The notes beneath the pieces are model-generated. The model was not told the origin of the DNA. It was given only the letters and a program-made list of their open reading frames with translations, and made no database searches. Of a stretch of 64,000 bases of DNA, positions 40,255 to 54,100 are shown in pieces. The stretch comes from Cydia pomonella (lineage: Eukaryota; Arthropoda; Insecta; Lepidoptera; Tortricidae). Where the stretch lies: the NCBI RefSeq assembly GCF_033807575.1, contig NC_084721.1, positions 3,906,001 through 3,970,000 on the forward strand. The letters run 5' to 3'. Within the stretch, counting starts at the first letter, position 1. Every line of letters begins with the position of its first letter. The translations under genes were made by a program, and so were the position numbers.

Positions 40255-40902
40255 GCCCGTCATAGACGGGGAGATAATACATATGTATTAATATACCGTA
40301 AGATACCGACAGATATCTTATAGAATAGCTAAGCACCACACACGCCAACGATATCAAAATATATATCGCCGTCTGTCTAGCACCTACATTGTAAGAGACG
40401 AAAAATACCGAGCTATATATCACAAGGTATCTTAAGATGCCTTGCTATAAGATATCGTAAGATACCAAAATATATATTATAACTTCGTGTGTGGACTCTG
40501 TCAAATGGTACGTAAAATATTTTCACATCTAATGACGCCCGCGATAATTAAAAACCTAATGGCATCTAGTTTATTTGCTCCCCTGCCTGCAGAAGCTAAT
40601 CTATAGGTTTAAGTTAATTTTTAATTTAAAGAAGAAACAAATTACTTCTTTTTATTCTTGTAGCATATTTTGGCGTTTTTTAATATCTTTTGCTAGCCTG
40701 TATCTCTACCTACCCTTGTATCCTGCCTGTGGAAACCTGTAAGTAATTGGCTTCTTTGATACATATCTTGTGTTACTCGTAACCTAGTATTCATTACTTT
40801 AGCTGTTGGTTTTCCGAATAAAATGAAATATATCGTAAGATGCCTTGTTATAAGATATCTTTTGGTATGGTATATATATTATCGCTCCGTCTGTGACGGG
40901 CT
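40255..40902. mobile_element. foldback element with GCCCGTCATAGACGG ends
   Basis: Ends GCCCGTCATAGACGG and CCGTCTGTGACGGGC are inverted. Inside, the palindromic motif ATCTTATAG/TATAAGATATC recurs in both orientations near 40310, 40430-40480 and 40830-40860, so one element may be nested in another. Confidence 0.65.
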
Positions 40903-41002
40903 TTATAGGGTAGGAACATTTTATTTGTTGTAAATATATGTGTCGGGATAAATAGCGCTGTGTGCACATTTGTTGGTGCGTCATTATTAACCCCTTTCCA
41001 GG

Positions 41003-41117
41003 CAGCAGACCAAGCTAACTCGGCTGCGATTTTGTTAGGACAGACTGTGCAAGTGTTATTTTAAACGTCATTATTATGTGCTGTCACAATCGCTGCCGAG
41101 TTAGCCAGGTCTGACTC
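41003..41117. mobile_element. short MITE related to 5683-5878
   Basis: AGACCAAGCTAACTCGGCTGCGATTTTG and its inverse AATCGCTGCCGAGTTAGCC..GTCT bound a 115-bp element that shares GTGCAAGTGTTATTTTAAAC-type interior with the copy at 5683. Confidence 0.65.
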
Positions 41118-42249
41118 TAAAATAGAAGACATATTTAAAATAGTTGAGCATTTCAAGAGTAATCAGGCGAAGTTTAATCTAATTTGGACTTGATTTAGTA
41201 ATACTAAGATGGATGGATAAATAGTTCTGCATGGAAAAGGGTTAAAATAAAATAGCATAAGTGGCAACTTCATCAAGGTGACGTATCGTTAAAGTTAGTT
41301 GCTTCCCGAAACCCGCGCTCATATCGATACTTCGCGCGTAGTGAACTTGCTTTTACGGTAGCTTTTTAAGGGCGTATACGGCAAAACGGGCAAAGAATTA
41401 ATTGAAAAATCGCAACTATAGTATTGAAGTGTGTCTTGTAAATAATCTACATGGAAAACTTAAGAGGCTTGAATCGGTCCCATTTGTGTGTGCAATGAAA
41501 ATATTTGTTTAAAAAGAGGCATATTTGACACGATTTTCTCTGATATAAATGTTAACCAATCGTGTAACGGCAATTACAGAAATTAAGAATTACCAATAAT
41601 CGTAACCGCGTAATCGTGAACCTTGTCGGTACGCACGAAGGTTGATATTGGGCTGTAGCCGCGCGCGTCATATGATGTCTTTGGCGGTCAAAAGGTGAGT
41701 TTTGTAATTGCTGAGAAAAATCAAGATACCTAACGCCAAAATTTATAATGCGTCGCCTTAAGATCCCTTTTCATATATAAAGGCACATATTTGTCCATTA
41801 GGTTAGAAATATTATTTGATAACGTTGTTTTCTGATTTATTATTTTTGTATTTGACTATTATCCCACAAACATGTAAAGATGTATAAAATGTATTTATAT
41901 AGTGAGAAACGATCTCAACAATCTTTAGTAATAATAAAATAAATCTACAGATGAAATGATATAAATAGCTGGATTTTAATAATCATATATCCATCCAGGT
42001 AACTTTGTTTATTTATCTTACATATATAAAATGTTGTTTTTAGTCCGCTTTCTCATATTATTGTAAAATAATCATGATACTTTATATTTCAATCAATTGT
42101 CTTTGTTCATGTAAATATAACGTCTAAAATTATTATTTAGTTTTATTGGCACACCAAATACATGGTTAAAAGCTTTAATTAAACCCCTTAAGTTTCAGAA
42201 TCAAAATTAGAATTTAGATTGAACACCACAAGGTCGTTTATTGGTTGGC
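41118..42249. other. intergenic, no recognised gene
   Basis: AT-rich. Nothing coding. The block GGCGGTCAAAAGG at about 41686 recurs at 43250, so some dispersed repeat is present. Confidence 0.4.
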
Positions 42250-42309
42250 AAATTGAGACCCTTGTGACTCCAAGGGTTTATTAGTACCCAAAATATCATT
42301 AATTCATGT

Positions 42310-42535
42310 TCCTAACGTTTGTCCCGGCTTATTGCCACAGCTCATGAGAAGCCTGTGGTCCGCTTGGCAACTAATCCCGAGGATTGGCTTAAGCCCAGAG
42401 GGAAAACTAGGTCTTATTGGTATTAATCCGGTTCCTCACGATGTTTTCTGCACCAAAAAGAGACTGGTAAATATCAAATGATATTTCGTACATAAGTTAC
42501 GAAACACTCATTGGTCTTACCGCTAGACCACCAGC
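42310..42535 (-). repeat. dispersed repeat, reverse copy
   Basis: Reads in reverse as the repeat at 49735-49970: CTCATGAGAAGCCTGTGGTC, GGTTCCTCACGATGTTTTC and TATCAAATGATATTTCGTAC have direct counterparts there. Confidence 0.65.
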
Positions 42536-43394
42536 ACTTCAAAATACCATTAATTACCACTGTTTTTGCAGGACACGCCAATAATTGACTAGGTAATATA
42601 CATATTGATCGAATTTAGGTTGAAAATTAAAACGTTCCAAATAGCTAAAGAAAATTTTATTTAAATTATAAATTATCAACACCGTTATATTTAAAACAAC
42701 ATAAACCGATAAATACAGGCATGACGTGACTAGCCAAGTTGTCACAGTGACAAAACACTGGTAACAAATCAAATCTATAATAATATATTTGTCCGTGAGA
42801 ACATCGTTCTATTACAATTATACATAATCTGGCATCAATTTATCACTAAATACCGATTTAAATTTATTAAATTATATGTTGACCGCAACAAAATAATTAT
42901 AGTACCTGTAAATGTGTGAAAGCCTAGTCAAAGGTCCCCCTTTGTCGCTTCCCAAAAAGACGAGATTAGCTTGTCTTTATACGAATAACCTGTCAAAGCG
43001 TCCTTATGGCAAACGACAATGTGGGACTTTTTGCTTAGAAACAACACAAATAATTGCAATAGTAAACTTTGTAGAAGGTAGGTACATTTTAACGATAGCC
43101 TGTCAACGATGTCTGTCACTAGAAAAAAGCGGCAAATTTAAAAAATGTAGGCGAGAAAGGTTATGTCCCATAGAAAATTTCAATTTCGCGCCTTTTTCTA
43201 CTGACAAAGTTGTTTGACAGATTATAGTTACGCGTTGTCATGTTCGGTGGCGGTCAAAAGGTAGTACTTAATAGTAAGTAGTAGGTAGGACAAACTAACA
43301 CCTACAAAATACCAGTTTTCATTTGTCACCTTACAGGGCCATCACAATTTTCACTAATTTAGGTCGAGATTTCAGTCTACGGTGATCTTTTGCA

Positions 43395-43520
43395 CATATC
43401 AGTGAAAGAATAAGGATCAAAGTCAAATAGCGTTCTAAAAGTTTTAATCAAGTGTCGAAAGATGGCAGTTAATTTACTGTGGCTACAAAATTTACTTTGA
43501 CAATCCACCTCCATTTCAAA
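43395..43520. repeat. partial copy of the long-TIR MITE at 16557
   Basis: GAATAAGGATCAAAGTCAAA..TAGCGTTCTAAAAG to CCACCTCCATTTCAAAT matches the right arm of 16557-16920. Confidence 0.7.
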
Positions 43521-45020
43521 TTCTCTTTGCTGCTGGTGTTAGTCCCGATGACGATCCTCGTAACGGATCGAAATTCATAAATATGCTGAGCGAAAGGTGA
43601 CTTATTAGGCCGGTTGTAAACGTCCGGTGTTTTCGCCGGAAACCGGACCGTGTTACGCGACTATGTGGCAAAAACACCGAATGTCTACCGGCCTTACAGG
43701 TAATTTCACAAAAGCTGGCACGAGTGGAATGAACGAAACTTTCATTGTATGAGTGACACCTGTATACAGTCAGAGCCACCATTTTATTGATTAACGTCAT
43801 ACACACATATGTAGATATTTTCATTCATTCATTCGTTCCATTTGCGCCAGCACTTGTGAATTAACCTGTATATAAGTGAATGAATGACTCGTTATCAATA
43901 TATTTGAAACTCTGAATTACGGAAGTTATCTAGTTCATTAGTCTGACAGGTCACGCTTTGGAATAAATATTCTGTAAAGACCAAAGCTAGCGTGAATGGA
44001 ATGAACTGAACGACTAACATCTTTTCTGGGGATTTTTAATAAATAAGATTATGTCAGTTCTGATGAAGTAAACTAAATATAAACTTGTACTATTAATACT
44101 TAAATCACAAATAATTCACAATATTTTGTCAATAAACATAATACGGCAACTCACTTTTATTATGACGTTTTTAAAGCTATTATATAATTAACTTAAAAAT
44201 ATCACCAATATTTTCGTTACAATACTTTGGAGCGAATAATTCTCACTTTATAAATAATAATAATAATAGTCACCTCTACGTCAATGTTGTACGTAGTTCG
44301 TTTGTACCCCTTTATAATTATCATATGGGTAGTAATCGCGTCTAAACGCGTTTAAAAAAATACACACTGGATATACACAAATAAATAAACAAAAATTGTG
44401 TACACACACTCGAAAGTTAAGGATACTGCATTGCATCCCAATTTCTAGTTATCACTTATATGGGCCCGAGTCGCCCCCAAAGTACTTTTGTCTCTATCAA
44501 ATTTGTGAGTTGTGTCACTAATGGTCTTATCTTGAGGGGTTTCATTAATGGAATTCTTATATTTTCCCCCTGAATTAAAAAGAACCGTAGCAATCACCGA
44601 CCACGCATACTAGATCTAATAATAAATTGTACTTAATGTTTATGCCGCCGCACTGCACTATATAGCAAAAGTTAGGGTACCATACATTTTTTATGTATTT
44701 TGCTTCTTTAATAAGGAACCTGACCGAATTATCATAAATTTTTTCGAGAACGGTTTTTCAACTCTATACGGCACGATCGAGGTGTGAAGACACGGTTTTA
44801 CACCATCACACACATACGAACGGTAAACATCATGTCTACTAATTGAGTTGTATTTGTGGGCATGCAAAGAAGCTTGCGATATACAACACATAATAACAGT
44901 TCTTCAACGAAGGAGGTAACCGCTTACAAGGTGGACTGTATGATAGTTTGTCACCGACCTATTGCAACCTTAACAATATATAGAAGAATCCTGCTTGTTT
45001 CAACAACACCAACAACAAGT
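43521..45020. other. intergenic, downstream of GNPAT
   Basis: No recognised gene or clear repeat. The 3' UTR of GNPAT should lie in its right part; I see no strong AATAAA on the minus strand close to the stop. Confidence 0.4.
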
Positions 45021-45165
45021 CTATAGTCTAGCAGCAAGTTTCTGGTCCAAGATGACGGGGTTAGAGGCGGTGAAGTCCACTTCGAATTCGGGTAGTACGG
45101 AGCAGATGAGGCGGCGGCATTCGGACAATATGGCTGGTGACACGATGTAAGTTGGTTCCGCGGCA
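45021..45165 (-). CDS. GNPAT: GNPAT exon 11, terminal (residues 623-670)
   Basis: Begins inside a Ser codon completed from exon 10, reads AAEPTYIVSPAILSECRRLI and stops at 45021 after LAARL. The ending ARL is a PTS1-like peroxisome signal. Other frames across this stretch look longer but do not continue the protein. Confidence 0.88.
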
Positions 45166-48100
45166 CTACAACGAAAACGTTCAAGTTTTACTTACAGATC
45201 TAATATCATGCTAACGCTTTAAGATACTTGAAAAGTGCAAAAGGGAGGCCATCACGTACAGTACGTGTACATGAACAATCAATAAAAAACGAGATAACAG
45301 TTAAAAATAAATATTGCTTTTGAATTTCGGTACCGTTCTAGGAACTCACTTAAATGTACCAAAGCGTAAAGGTTAATGGACTGATATTAGTACATTGTGT
45401 ATTGAGGGCGGTAAACAACAATTTACAAACAAGTGTTAATTAGAACGAAGCCGAAGGGAAGCGAAGCAAGATCGTAATTCTTGTACAGTCAGCGTCAAAT
45501 ATTTTGTAGCAACCAAAGTAGCCAAATAGTTCGGTACACCATATATTTAATGACTGCTACAAAGTATTTGACGCTGACTGTACCACACAGCACACACAAT
45601 GTTTTTCATCACACTTGTGAGTAAAAAACTAAATTTTAAGCGAAATAATTCTTAACGTCTCGTATGCCGATTATAATTAATTACTAATTAGAACTCAATA
45701 AGTCAATACCTACTACCGTGGATCAGCGTTCCGGCATATGAAAGGTTACATACCGCAGGGGGGCGAAACTCCTCCGCCGGCGTCGAGGCTGAGGCAGTAG
45801 GGGTGCCGCCGCCTGCACCAGCTTGTCTGTTAGTACAACTGACCTGTTGTCCCTGACAGTGGCCCCGGCCAGCAGCAGGCCGCCGCAGCAGCCGGCGCCG
45901 GCGTCGAGGCTGAGGCAGTAGGGGTGCCGCCGCCTGCACCAGCTTGTCTGTTAGTACAACTGACCTGTTGTCCCTGACAGTGGCCCCGGCCAGCAGCAGG
46001 CCGCCGCAGCAGCCGGCGCCGGCGTCGAGGCTGAGGCAGTAGGGGTGCCGCCGCCTGCACCAGCTTGTCTGTTAGTACAACTGACCTGTTGTCCCTGACA
46101 GTGGCCCCGGCCAGCAGCAGGCCGCCGCAGCAGCCGGCGCCGGCGTCGAGGCTGAGGCAGTAGGGGTGCCGCCGCCTGCACCAGCTTGTCTGTTAGTACA
46201 ACTGACCTGTTGTCCCTGACAGTGGCCCCGGCCAGCAGCAGGCCGCCGCAGCAGCCGGCGCCGGCGTCGAGGCTGAGGCAGTAGGGGTGCCGCCGCCTGC
46301 ACCAGCTTGTCTGTTAGTACAACTGACCTGTTGTCCCTGACAGTGGCCCCGGCCAGCAGCAGGCCGCCGCAGCAGCCGGCGCCGGCGTCGAGGCTGAGGC
46401 AGTAGGGGTGCCGCCGCCTGCACCAGCTTGTCTGTTAGTACAACTGACCTGTTGTCCCTGACAGTGGCCCCGGCCAGCAGCAGGCCGCCGCAGCAGCCGG
46501 CGCCGGCGTCGAGGCTGAGGCAGTAGGGGTGCCGTCGCCGCGCCTCGGCCGCCGCTTGTACCAACTTTAGTGCTTCTCTGTGTGTACAGCTTGTTTGCTG
46601 AAACATATCAACATTTTAACCTCCGTAGTCTGATATATACGACATACAATATCCAGCTCATTTCGCTGCAGTCTGATAAATAAGACAAAATTTCGTGTAA
46701 CTTCGTACCCGCGGCGACACGAGCACGCTCGATGAAAAATAAAACAGTTAAAAGGTTAATATTAAATGCAGAGTACCTACAAGTACCTTCAAGATTCCAT
46801 ATATCCCACATATATTATGAATATAGTTTTGAACTGGATTAGACGTGGGATATGGGGGACATGACCGAACGAGATGGTCTTATGCAATCCTGGGATAACT
46901 CGGGGCACTTATACTAAAGTGATGTAGCAAAATGTTTTATCGTTATTTATGATTGGTGTTTTTAAACATTACTCCATCTTCATTTTATTTACCAATAATG
47001 AACTGTACCTCGTCTATTAACCATGTTTTATGAAATTAATTGTTCTGAAATAAAGACATTTTTTTTTCTTTTTTTTTTTTTTTGCTGAAGCACATCTAAA
47101 GTGAAATTTACCTTAAGTCATAAAAATATCATTAGGTACATAAACCATTTCGAAACAAACCTTATTTATTTTGTAAAATATGCCTGAAAGCAGTTCTTTA
47201 TCAAAACTATTTTGACAATATAATGACTAATGGATGTCTGACAGATGCAAAACACGTCAAAATAGTGTCGAACGATATACGTAATATGGATACTGACTAC
47301 AATTGGTTTAAAAAGAGAGAACACACTCTTAATTCACCATTCTCAAAAAGTTAACAATATCGTTTTTTTTACTTGTGGTACTTTAATTGTTTGAAATGTC
47401 ATCCGTTGATTTGTTTAATTTTTACAATTATACGGCTACTCTACTGCCCTACGTAACCTACGGTTTCATTTGTATTTATAAGTTCATATTACAAGTTGTA
47501 AGTAAAACACGAAGATATGCGGTCACCAGGGCCGAATTTCCGCCTAAGCCCGTAAGGCCCAGGCCTCAGGTAACCTGGCAATGTTTCGAGATAGAGAAGG
47601 GGGCCCCGATAAAATCAGGGGGCTCCCGTGGAATTAAGAGCCATACCAAGTGCCTAGAGGCCAGGATCAGGCTGGTAATTTACGTTACCGAAACTACGAA
47701 TTTTCTACACCATTTTAAACCAGACAAGACTGTTAAAAACACCGCGGGGGGGGGGGGGGGTTAAAGTATGAAGAAAACTCGTTAACGCGACTTTATTGTC
47801 ATTTCCTTCGAGTTTAATGTTATACGTTTCACCGTAATTTAAATAATTTTACCTGAGTCATGACATCAGCACAGATGAGCAGTGTGGAGAGGGCAGGCCA
47901 AATAGCCCATTTGAGCAAGTACGACAATTTCTCGTCTGAGCCTGGTGTGAACGTAAGGCTGTCTTTTGTCGCGAGTACCCCATTCTGCAGGCAGTATTCT
48001 AAGGCTTGCGAGAATGTCTGAAAATATTATAAATTACAGTTAGGTGGCGAACTATGGAGACAGGGTAAGAATGGCAAACGATGAACAGCGCAGCGCCGGT

Positions 48101-51100
48101 GACTAATCACTCCTGTAACCGGAAGTAGTCGGAAGTTGCTTTGGCAGTTTCAATCAAAATAGTTACTTTTAAATGTATGCGATGCTAGCTGTACTATAGG
48201 GAAAACTACATGGTTAATATAAATTTATATCTGAAAAATGAAGTGACTAAATATAAATTATTTTATACTAGCTTTAGGTATTTAAAAAAAAGTAAACAAA
48301 ATCTACTCTCAAATGGCTCCTTAAGCCACTTGAGGGTAGATGAAAACATTACATGATCAAATAATGTAGGTTACAGTCAGGTCGTTAAGTGACAGATCCA
48401 GGCGGTTTTGCATTTGGTTGGTTAGCCAATAAATGTTATAATTACCCGAAAATTGTTTACTTTTATTTAAATACCTAAATATACAGAGTAAATAAGACAC
48501 AGACGAGTAATGTAGTGCATAATATTGCACTTATTAATGTTTTGTGGTAATAAATTGTCAAAAAATTAGTAGGTATGTGCGATATATTTTAGTTACAATA
48601 ACCAATCTCGTCATTGCGATTAATACACATAGTACAGTACCCAAATATTGAATATAACATTGAGTTGGAATTTTAGTTAGAACTTTACCGCCGCTTCAGT
48701 CTTCTCGAGGTGGAAGAATTCGTGTCTGAGCATCGTTCTGATGCGGTTGTAGTCTGCCACCAACTGTTCTGTAAAATAACGACACATTTAATACATCCCA
48801 AAGACAGAGAGATGTGTAGAGCTGCCATAGGGAAAATTAGCAAGCCGAGTCACGATCCTCAGCCATTAGGGACCGACTTAGAAGAAGAATACATTCCAGA
48901 TAATATTTCAAATGACTTCGACTCTAATTTCTAAGTACGTTATTGCTTCAGTGCAAACAAAGCATGTTTTTGCAATTGCCTAGGCTTTCTTTATTCTTTA
49001 TTTCTTTATTGCATCCATGGTCTGTACAGATGTTCTTTATTCTTCCTTTATTCTGTGAAACTGTGTTCGTGTGAAACTCACAACTACTATGTTACATTTA
49101 AAAAAATATTTACATAGTAGTTGTGAGTTTCACATGGACCCTAATAGGGTACAGCAATAGTCTTAAATCTAAGTTATGTAAACGAGGTTTTATAACAATG
49201 GTTAGTTGATTTTATACTATACTATTCTATACTAATTTTAATTTTTATGTCAACAAATTCATTCACAACTTGCAACCTTCCAGGGGGATTACGACCTCAC
49301 GACTCACAGGTTGAATATTACTACTATTAATAGAATTAGGTACTACTATGTTTTTTCGTATGTCAAACTACCTCTAGTAGTTGGTCCCCTGGCAACTATG
49401 ACGCACAGCACGGCCGGCGGCACGAGGTAGTGCAGGACAGGGTTCACGTACAGCTGCAGCTGGATTATAGGCACGGCGTTCACCATCGTCTCCGCTTTTA
49501 TTATGTGGCCTGAAAGGTAAAGGTATAGTAAATAAGTAAGTTAGTCCCCAAATAAACGGATGGATTCGATATACGTTTTGTTCAACCTATTACACCTATT
49601 TAGACTTATTGATTGTTCATTGTTTGTTCGTAGAGTTAAAGGCACGGGGAGCAAAGTTTTATTCGAGTTTTAAATTATGCATTTTATTACACTAACATAT
49701 GAATGTGAATTAGATCTCGTACTAATGAGTTTTTCGGAACTTATGTACGAAATATCATTTGATATTTACCAGTCGCTTTTCGGTGAAGGAACACATCGTG
49801 AGGAAACCGGACTAATCCCAATAAGGCCTATTTTACTCTCTGGGTTGGAAGATCAGATGACAGTCACTTTCGTATAAACTGTGTCTACGCCAATTCTGGG
49901 GATTAGATGTCAAGCGGACCCCGGGCTCCCATGAGCCGTGGCAAAATGCCGGGAGAACGCGAGGAAGATAATGATGAATGTGAATTATAGGTAATTAATA
50001 AACAACTTTTTAATGCCAACTGTTACTCCGTTTACCATTCAAAAACTGTAAGTATCAAATTGCAACGATTTTCACGAATTAGAAATAAATACATTCATCA
50101 GCTAAACTAAAATAATATATCAAAAATCATCCACCTTTCATCTTCTTCTGCACATCCGCCGACACCTCCATGATCTCACTGGACACCAGCCTAAGTCTAC
50201 TATGCTGGTCCAATCTCATCATGCTCCTATGTACCACCAGCACTCTCTCCACGCTACTCTTAACGTCATTCTCAAATACCGACGCTTCTAACTGTCTCAG
50301 TACCCCTACCATCCATTCAACTTCAATTAAAACTTGTGGGAGACTTAAGACCTTGCTTTTCATTAAGCTTTGCATGAGTACTAAAGCTAGCAAGTTCGAA
50401 ATCGTCACTACAGTGTTTTTCTGTTGTAATGTTATCACGTAATTCGCTAAGTCTTGGACATTTTGGAACTGTGCTGGAGTAAGTTGCTGTAGGTCTACGG
50501 GTTTGAGGCGCTCGGCGCTTTCGGTGGGGGCGTTGAGGTACTCGCGGACGGAGAGGGGGGAGCCAAGATTGATGTAGATGTTGCCGAAGTGGTCGTTTAG
50601 GCGGTGGAGGGATTTCAGCAGACCCTGGAAGGGGATGGTATAAATATGATAATTATTTTTATAGTCTAATTCAATAACAAAAAGATTCCGACAAATTGGG
50701 AACCTCCTCCTTTTTTTAAAACCACGTAACTTCGAGCAACACCGGGAAGGGAGTCTGCATTCGCACTATATATTTCCCCTCTGCCGAAGCGCATAGTTGG
50801 GCGTGTGCCCAACTAGCGCGGTGCGTGTTGTGATTCGCCCGTACACAAAAAGAGACGGAGGTGTGCAAGATTGTCTTTGACATGTGTCATTTTCTATGTA
50901 TTTGTGTAGTCATTTTGAATTTTATATGTACTGAGTGAGTAGTGCGACTGTGTGCACGTTTCCCCCCACAAAAAATGGCAGAACGATTTGTACGGTAAGA
51001 TATCGCTTGGGACGGGTCGGAAGCCGGTGTTGCTCGAAGCCACGTGACTAATATATATATTTGAATTATATCAATCACGTGTCATCAAGTTACGTGTGTT

Positions 51101-54100
51101 TTTATTCGCTTTATTTTAAGATCTTAATGGTAAAATTATTGTAAGTATAATGTGTTTGACATTTCACCTTTTACTGTATGCAGAAAACAAAGCAGGTTGT
51201 TACGTCGAGTACGAATATCTATTGATTCAGCGCTGTCAACGTCATTAAGGTCAAAGTATCAACTATTCAAATCGAGTATAAGTTTAGTCAATAATCTTTT
51301 TTTATGTAAAATTATATTTTAATATATGTTACTTCATATTTAAATTTGTACCTAAGTCTGCGTCAAACGCACTTAAAATTATATTGAGGCTTATTTTTAA
51401 CAAGCAGTATTATTAATATACTATTTTTTTTTCATTATAGTTTTTTTTTTATTCAAGGAATAAATGGAAAAACTTACTCTTCCAGCAGGACTTGAACCCG
51501 CAACGCTACAATCCATGCATTGCTGTTAACCAATAACTAACTTAACTGGAAGTAACTTTTCCACTTTTAGAATAAAAACGGGACCCTATTATTAACAAGG
51601 AAAGGTACCCAACTGTCCGGTTCCGATTTGATTTATATTTATATATATTATAGAGTAGTCTAAAATAACAGACACGTAAGTAAGTAAGTAAGTAAATATT
51701 CTTTATTGCACCAACAATTATACATTTTACATAAGTGTAAAACTACAAATGATTTTTAAAGGAAAATAGAACCAGGTAACAACAGGCGGTCTTATCGCTA
51801 AAAAGCGATCTCTTCCAGACAACCTTTAGGTAGCAGTATTTTGTTATATCGACTGAAACTCAATTTTTCCTAAAAAATAGACATTCGAAGTTTTATAATA
51901 TCTTATCGCGAAAGATACACATAAAGATGGGTGTTTTTTTTAGAAAAAACTTGAGTTTCAGCCGATATAACAAAACACGTGCTCATTATTTTTTCCTGCT
52001 CTCAAACATATACTTGGGCAGCTAAAAAAAAATACGTGTCCGTTATTTTAGAGTATTTAAATATAGATCAAATCGGAACCGGACAGTTGGGTACCTTTCC
52101 TTGTAAGACTCCACTAGCCGCCACTCGCTATTTAGTTCGTATGTCACAGCCATTTTTCTCGAAAATTTCTGTATTTTAATGTAATTTGGAACAAACATGG
52201 AGATATTTTTTGAGCCGCTACTTAGGTAGTTGTATTTTGAATGTATTTTAGGGGGGGGGGGGGGGGGGGCACTCCATACACAGTATGTAACTAAAAGTGA
52301 AAAAAACAACGTCTGGCATATCTTCCATAAATCCTTTTGCTCTTAAATATCAAAAAGCGGCGCCAAGTGCCCGGTAGGGCACAATCTAAAGGTTATGGCG
52401 CCATCGCGCGAAACGATGCTGTAATACACGTGGCGTTTGATCTATAAGATGGCGCCAGTTTTTGATATTTAACAAATTTAACACATATTAGTATGAATAA
52501 AGACCAAAGTCAAATGACGTTGTAAAGGTTTTAATCATGTACAATCCACCTCTATTTCAAATTCTCTTCGGCCGGTTTTTTATAACTGTATTAATTAGAA
52601 ACTGGCACGAAATACAGTCGCGGCGCACTCGTGCTAAGCCTACACAGCCTATGCAGTGTAAATAATGCTTGAGAGTGAAATACGAGTATGTTTGCATTGC
52701 GTATACTTATCACATGTGCGCGAAAACGGAGGTCAACACGCTAGTTATTGTTTACTATGTTACATCAGCGTGTAACAAGGCGATAAGTAAACCGATAACA
52801 TGTTAATAATGGTAACTTGCCAATCAGTTATTGTCGGTATTTCCTGTCGAAGTATGACACACGTTACATAGTATGGTCTCAACTTAGATTTAAGAAGAAA
52901 GTAGAGGACCCGCGCGAAATCGCCTTCTCATACAAACGTAGTGCTCATTTTCCTATCTGGATACATTATTAAATATTTTGACACAGTTTGTCGTTTATCA
53001 GTCACAGCCCCTTATTTTTGATATTGTTCGAATTTTTAATTATTATAAGAGTTAGGAGCATTTAAAAATTTGTATGAAATCTGTTCGCTCGTAATTTTGA
53101 CACAAATAAAAAAAACAAAAAAATTCTAATATATAGCATAGCTATGGTTAATATACATCAAAATATGTTAAAACATTTTAGATGACGTCAATATCCAGAA
53201 AGGAAAATTAGGACAAGGCAGGGTAGGGCAAGGCATTTTCCATACAAACCTTGTGCAAGTTTTATTCGTTAGTTTTGGCACTATAGCATTTAATTTCATT
53301 TTTTGCTTGTATATATTGGATATACGCAGAACTTGATGTAGAAATTATTCTTTATTAAAAAAAATACAAAAATACAAAAAATATTAATCTCGACACCCCT
53401 GAGCCGCTCACACCGGTGTTGCTCCTGGTCGTCATCATGACGGCATTTTCAGGGGCCCATCTAGTGGGCGGCGAGTCACCGCCTGCCTCGATAACTAGTG
53501 AAAACATTGTTATGGCAAGTGTCCGGACGTCTTTGCGATAACCCAGTCTCATTGTCCTCCCAAACTTCAATCCATAGACCGTTCTACTGTTCACTTTTAC
53601 TTCAATAGTCCCAATGCCTGCTGCGACCGGTTCATGGGTGTCTATTGTTGCGCCTATGAATGGGTTCCAGCAGGTGTTCTACATGGCATTAAAGCTCTCC
53701 AAGGGGTCTCTACGTGTTGGATCTATATCCCCACGCAAGCCTATCAAAAGACCGGGATTTATAGGCCCGTGAAATCCAAGGAGGTACAATAATAATAATA
53801 ATACATCAAGCCCCAGCCAACAGAAAAATAAGCATATTTACCAAAAATAATAACTGTAGAGCAAACACAAACGAAGAAAAATTCGCACAAAGTTTGTGTG
53901 GAAAGAGCTTGCCCTACCCTTCGCCTTAAGTCGTTAGAACTGTGTATTGTAATCAAGCACTTGGACCTATAAAATCTAATGACTCAGCTGATTTTCTGAT
54001 AACGTTTATCATTACATTTTGCATAACGTACTTATGATTGAAAAATAGCTGATAAACTTTGTTTGTAGGTATCTAAACCCTAATAGCTTATCGGATTTCT

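Larger units (their letters stand above)
51597..52104. mobile_element. 508-bp element with about 80-bp inverted ends
   Basis: AAGGAAAGGTACCCAACTGT..CCGGTTCCGATTTGAT on the left matches the complement of the right end, ending CCTTTCCTT. Holds two further insertions: the repeat at 51676-51828 and a nested foldback at 51838-51977. In GNPAT intron 5. Confidence 0.75.

Noticed and set aside
45703..46606. Series of minus-strand open frames of 76-137 codons rich in Ala, Arg and Pro
   Set aside because: These are wrong-frame readings of the GC-rich 121-bp array; the true frame of GNPAT exon 10 is different.
47387..47764. 125-codon plus-strand open frame
   Set aside because: Opposite to GNPAT intron 9, spanning a repeat and ending in poly-Gly from the G run; no domain.
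51480..51560. tRNA gene on the minus strand (GGGTTCAAGTCC)
   Set aside because: Only a B-box-like stretch and a loose end pairing are present; more likely part of a tRNA-derived repeat.
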